Source of the DNA: Alphaproteobacteria bacterium
Lineage (GTDB): Bacteria > Pseudomonadota > Alphaproteobacteria > Rickettsiales > RI-342
Assembly (NCBI GenBank): GCA_020851915.1
Contig: JADZBT010000163.1
Location: 1 to 17,443, forward strand
Direction: 5' to 3'
DNA: 17,443 nt
A program made the position numbers and the translations under genes. The notes beneath the pieces are model-generated. The model saw only the letters and a program-made list of their open reading frames with translations. It was not told the DNA's origin and did no database searches. Positions 15,125-17,443 of this stretch are shown here, one piece after another (the first letter of the stretch is position 1; every line of letters begins with the position of its first letter).

Positions 15125-16421
15125 TACGGTGGCACTGGCCACGATGATGGGCTCCCTGTTACTGGCGGGGTGCAGCGGCGACGGTTCGGACGATTCAGGC
15201 GATGCGCCGTTGCCGGGCAAGCGTATCTCGGTGCTGAGCAGCGCGCATACCATTGCCGCCGATGAGAGCTTGAAAGACATGCAGGTGCGCGTGCCGCAGG
15301 GTATACGCAACGCGAGTTGGCCGCAGCATGGCGGCAGCCCTGCGAGCGTGATGCCGTCGCTGGAGGTTGCAGGTGATTTCTCGCATACGACCACGGAACG
15401 TGCCGGTAAGGGCAACGGCTGGACGGAAAGCCTGGTGATCTCGCCTATCGTAGCGGCGGGCCGGGTTTATGCTATGGATGCCCATGGCTACCTCTCCGCC
15501 CATAAGGCGGAAGACATCAACAAAGTGGACTGGGTAGTATCCCTCACCGGGCAGGATCACGAGGTCATCGGCGGCGGTCTGGCTTACGATGACGGCGCCG
15601 TATTCGCCGTAACGGGCGCGGGTACGGTAGTGGCGGTGGATGCCGCGACGGGCGCGGAGAAATGGCGGCGCTCGGTGAACCTGCCGATGCGCGCTAGCCC
15701 GCGCGTAGCAGAGGGGCGTGTCTATGTCGTGACGGTGACCAACCAGCTGCTGGCGCTCGACGCCGCCGATGGCCGCATCCTGTGGAAGCATCGCGGCATC
15801 AGCGAAGTGGCGGGAATGCTCGGTGCTGCCGTTCCGACAGTGTCTGACAACGTGCTGGTCGTGCCGTATTCGTCCGGAGAAATTTATGGACTCGATGCCG
15901 AGAGCGGCCGCGAGATATGGAACGATGCGCTGATACTCACCAACCGCACGACGCCTGCCCTGTCGCTCTCCGACATCGACGGCGACCCCGCGATCGCCGA
16001 GGGACGCATTTATGCGTCCGGGCATAGCGGACTGCTGGCGTCGATGGATCTGGGATCCGGGCAGCGTTTCTGGGAGCAACCCATATCGAGCGTGAACACG
16101 CCGTGGGTGGCGGGGGAATTCCTGTTCGTGCTCTCATCGGATAACGAGGTGATCTTCCTGCTGAGCCGCGATGGTAGCGTCAAATGGGTGGCGTCGCTGC
16201 CGGGAGATAAGGACTCCCCGGTGGTATGGTCGGGGCCGGAGCTGGTGGGGAATCAGTTGGTGCTGACCGCCGAGGACGGCACGCTGCTCGCGCTCAATCC
16301 TGCCGATGGCAGCGTCACGGGGCGTCATAGCATACCGAGCAATACTCTGGATGCGCCGGTCGTTGCCGACGGCACGCTGTATTTCGTGACTCGCGGCGGC
16401 GATCTCGTCGCGCTGCGGTAA
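15108..16421 (+). CDS. bamB: BamB-like outer-membrane assembly lipoprotein (PQQ-type beta-propeller)
   Basis: BamB is a lipoprotein of the BAM complex that inserts beta-barrel proteins into the outer membrane. It would be relevant to assembly of outer-membrane proteins in general. The chosen ATG gives a clean type II signal peptide with lipobox LLLAGC (Cys22). The frame extends upstream to 15063, but that extension spoils the signal sequence. The mature 415 residues carry repeated propeller blades: GTVVAVDAATGAEKW (about 172-186), NQLLALDAADGRILW (about 212-226), GEIYGLDAESGREIW (about 257-271) and a late GTLLALNPADGSVTG. GAGGAG lies 10 bases before the start, inside the upstream gene, and der follows 5 bases after the stop. 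The tight overlap suggests one operon. Identity rests on fold and synteny. Confidence 0.9.
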   Translation: MTRLRDTVALATMMGSLLLAGCSGDGSDDSGDAPLPGKRISVLSSAHTIAADESLKDMQVRVPQGIRNASWPQHGGSPASVMPSLEVAGDFSHTTTERAGKGNGWTESLVISPIVAAGRVYAMDAHGYLSAHKAEDINKVDWVVSLTGQDHEVIGGGLAYDDGAVFAVTGAGTVVAVDAATGAEKWRRSVNLPMRASPRVAEGRVYVVTVTNQLLALDAADGRILWKHRGISEVAGMLGAAVPTVSDNVLVVPYSSGEIYGLDAESGREIWNDALILTNRTTPALSLSDIDGDPAIAEGRIYASGHSGLLASMDLGSGQRFWEQPISSVNTPWVAGEFLFVLSSDNEVIFLLSRDGSVKWVASLPGDKDSPVVWSGPELVGNQLVLTAEDGTLLALNPADGSVTGRHSIPSNTLDAPVVADGTLYFVTRGGDLVALR

Positions 16422-16426
16422 GCGTT

Positions 16427-17443
16427 ATGACCTTCACCGTCGCCATCGTGGGCCGCCCCAATGTGGGGAAATCGACGCTCTTCAATCGCCTCACGGGTAA
16501 GAAACACGCGCTGGTCGATGACATGCCGGGCGTCACCCGTGACCGCCGCGAGGGCGCCGCGCATATCGGCGATCTCGGCTTCACCGTCATCGACACCGCT
16601 GGACTGGAAGATGCTGCGCCGGAAACGCTTGCAGGGCGCATGCGCGCGCAAACCGAGGCGGCGATAGCGCATGCCGATGTCGTGCTGATGGTCATCGATG
16701 GCCGTGCCGGTGTGACGCCCACCGACCGCGTGTTTGCCGGACAGTTGCGCCGCCATAAGGGGCCGGTGGTGCTATTGGTGAATAAGTGCGAAGGCCGCGC
16801 GCCGCAATCGACGCTGGCCGAGGCCTATTCGCTGGGGCTGGGCGATCCGATACCGCTTTCCGCCGAGCACGGCGAAGGGTTGGGCGACCTCTATGCCGCG
16901 CTGGCTCCCCATGCGAAAGAAATCGTCGAGCCGGACATAGAGGAAGAGATCGACGATACCGATGACGAGAACCTTCTGCTGGAAGGGCTTGAGGAAGAGG
17001 AGCCTGAGCCGGAGGCATTGCAGATCGTCATTGTCGGCCGCCCGAATGCAGGAAAATCGACGCTGGTGAATGCGCTGATCGGCGAAGAACGGGTGCTCAC
17101 CGGGCCGGAAGCAGGCATCACGCGCGATGCCATTGCCATCGAGTGGGAATGGAGAGGCCGCAAGGTACGACTTATCGATACCGCAGGCATCCGCAAACGC
17201 GCGAATGTAACGGGCAAGGTCGAGAAGCTCGCGGTCAGCGATGCTCTGCGCGCGGTGCAATACGCGCATGTGGTGATATTGCTGGTCGATGCCGAAGCGC
17301 CGCTGGAGAAGCAGGACGCCACCATCGCCGCGCACGTTATCGAGGAAGGGCGCGCGCTGGTGGTGGCGGTGAATAAATGGGATCTCGTGACCGATGGGAA
17401 AGCTGTCATGCAGGAGATCCAGCATCGTCTGGAGAACGTGTTG
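16427..17443 (+). CDS. der: Ribosome biogenesis GTPase Der (EngA), 5' part, cut by window end
   Basis: Der is a tandem-GTPase factor needed for maturation of the 50S ribosomal subunit. The frame is open for 339 codons to the window end. The missing part is the end of GTPase domain 2 and the KH-like domain. Domain 1 has GRPNVGKST (about 9-17), DTAG (56-59), NKCE (119-122) and SAE (145-147). A very acidic linker of about 28 residues (about 169-196) joins it to domain 2, which has GRPNAGKST (204-212), DTAG (251-254) and NKWD (316-319). All G motifs look functional. NKCE in place of NKxD in the first G4 is an accepted variant in this family. The ATG is 5 bases after the bamB stop. Confidence 0.97.
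   Translation, partial: MTFTVAIVGRPNVGKSTLFNRLTGKKHALVDDMPGVTRDRREGAAHIGDLGFTVIDTAGLEDAAPETLAGRMRAQTEAAIAHADVVLMVIDGRAGVTPTDRVFAGQLRRHKGPVVLLVNKCEGRAPQSTLAEAYSLGLGDPIPLSAEHGEGLGDLYAALAPHAKEIVEPDIEEEIDDTDDENLLLEGLEEEEPEPEALQIVIVGRPNAGKSTLVNALIGEERVLTGPEAGITRDAIAIEWEWRGRKVRLIDTAGIRKRANVTGKVEKLAVSDALRAVQYAHVVILLVDAEAPLEKQDATIAAHVIEEGRALVVAVNKWDLVTDGKAVMQEIQHRLENVL

Overview
The window is GC-rich, densely coded chromosomal DNA. It looks like an alphaproteobacterium: the pilus genes have the Caulobacter-type cpaB-cpaC-cpaD-cpaE-cpaF order with a CpaD lipoprotein, GuaA starts and reads like alphaproteobacterial enzymes, and the keto-acid decarboxylase resembles Azospirillum phenylpyruvate decarboxylase. 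I cannot fix the order or genus. I see no mobile element, integrase, tRNA, rRNA or CRISPR array.

Layout. (1) 1-707, + strand: the 3' part of an RNA uracil-5-methyltransferase gene. A strong hairpin (710-737) separates it from a convergent gene. (2) 745-4529, - strand: a thiamine-diphosphate keto-acid decarboxylase lies downstream of uvrB. (3) 4571-12546, - strand: a seven-gene tad/cpa block read cpaB, cpaC, cpaD, cpaE, cpaF, tadB, tadC. It encodes the secretin, its lipoprotein partner, the periplasmic CpaB, the TadZ-like localisation ATPase, the motor ATPase and the two inner-membrane platform proteins of a Flp/tight-adherence pilus. The block has tight spacing and overlapping start/stop codons, apart from one 70-base gap before cpaE. 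(4) 12547-12792: an AT-rich divergent regulatory region. (5) 12793-17443, + strand: guaA, a YfgM-like membrane TPR protein, a BamB-like lipoprotein and der, cut by the window end. The yfgM-bamB-der order is the same as in E. coli and links outer-membrane protein handling with ribosome assembly.

How the genes fit together. The cpa block encodes most of a pilus machine, but no pilin, prepilin peptidase, TadE/F minor pilin or TadD gene is present. These must be elsewhere if the machine works. The divergent region carries a near-match to a CtrA box over the -35 zone of a plausible cpaB promoter, hinting at cell-cycle control of the pilus, as known in Caulobacter.

I did not find a clearly new biological system. 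The most unusual points are a CpaE whose P-loop has lost both lysines, a decarboxylase with Gln at a catalytic Glu position, a symmetric palindrome cluster in front of guaA, and the pilin-less layout of the pilus locus. All product names rest on reading motifs by eye; no database search was run.
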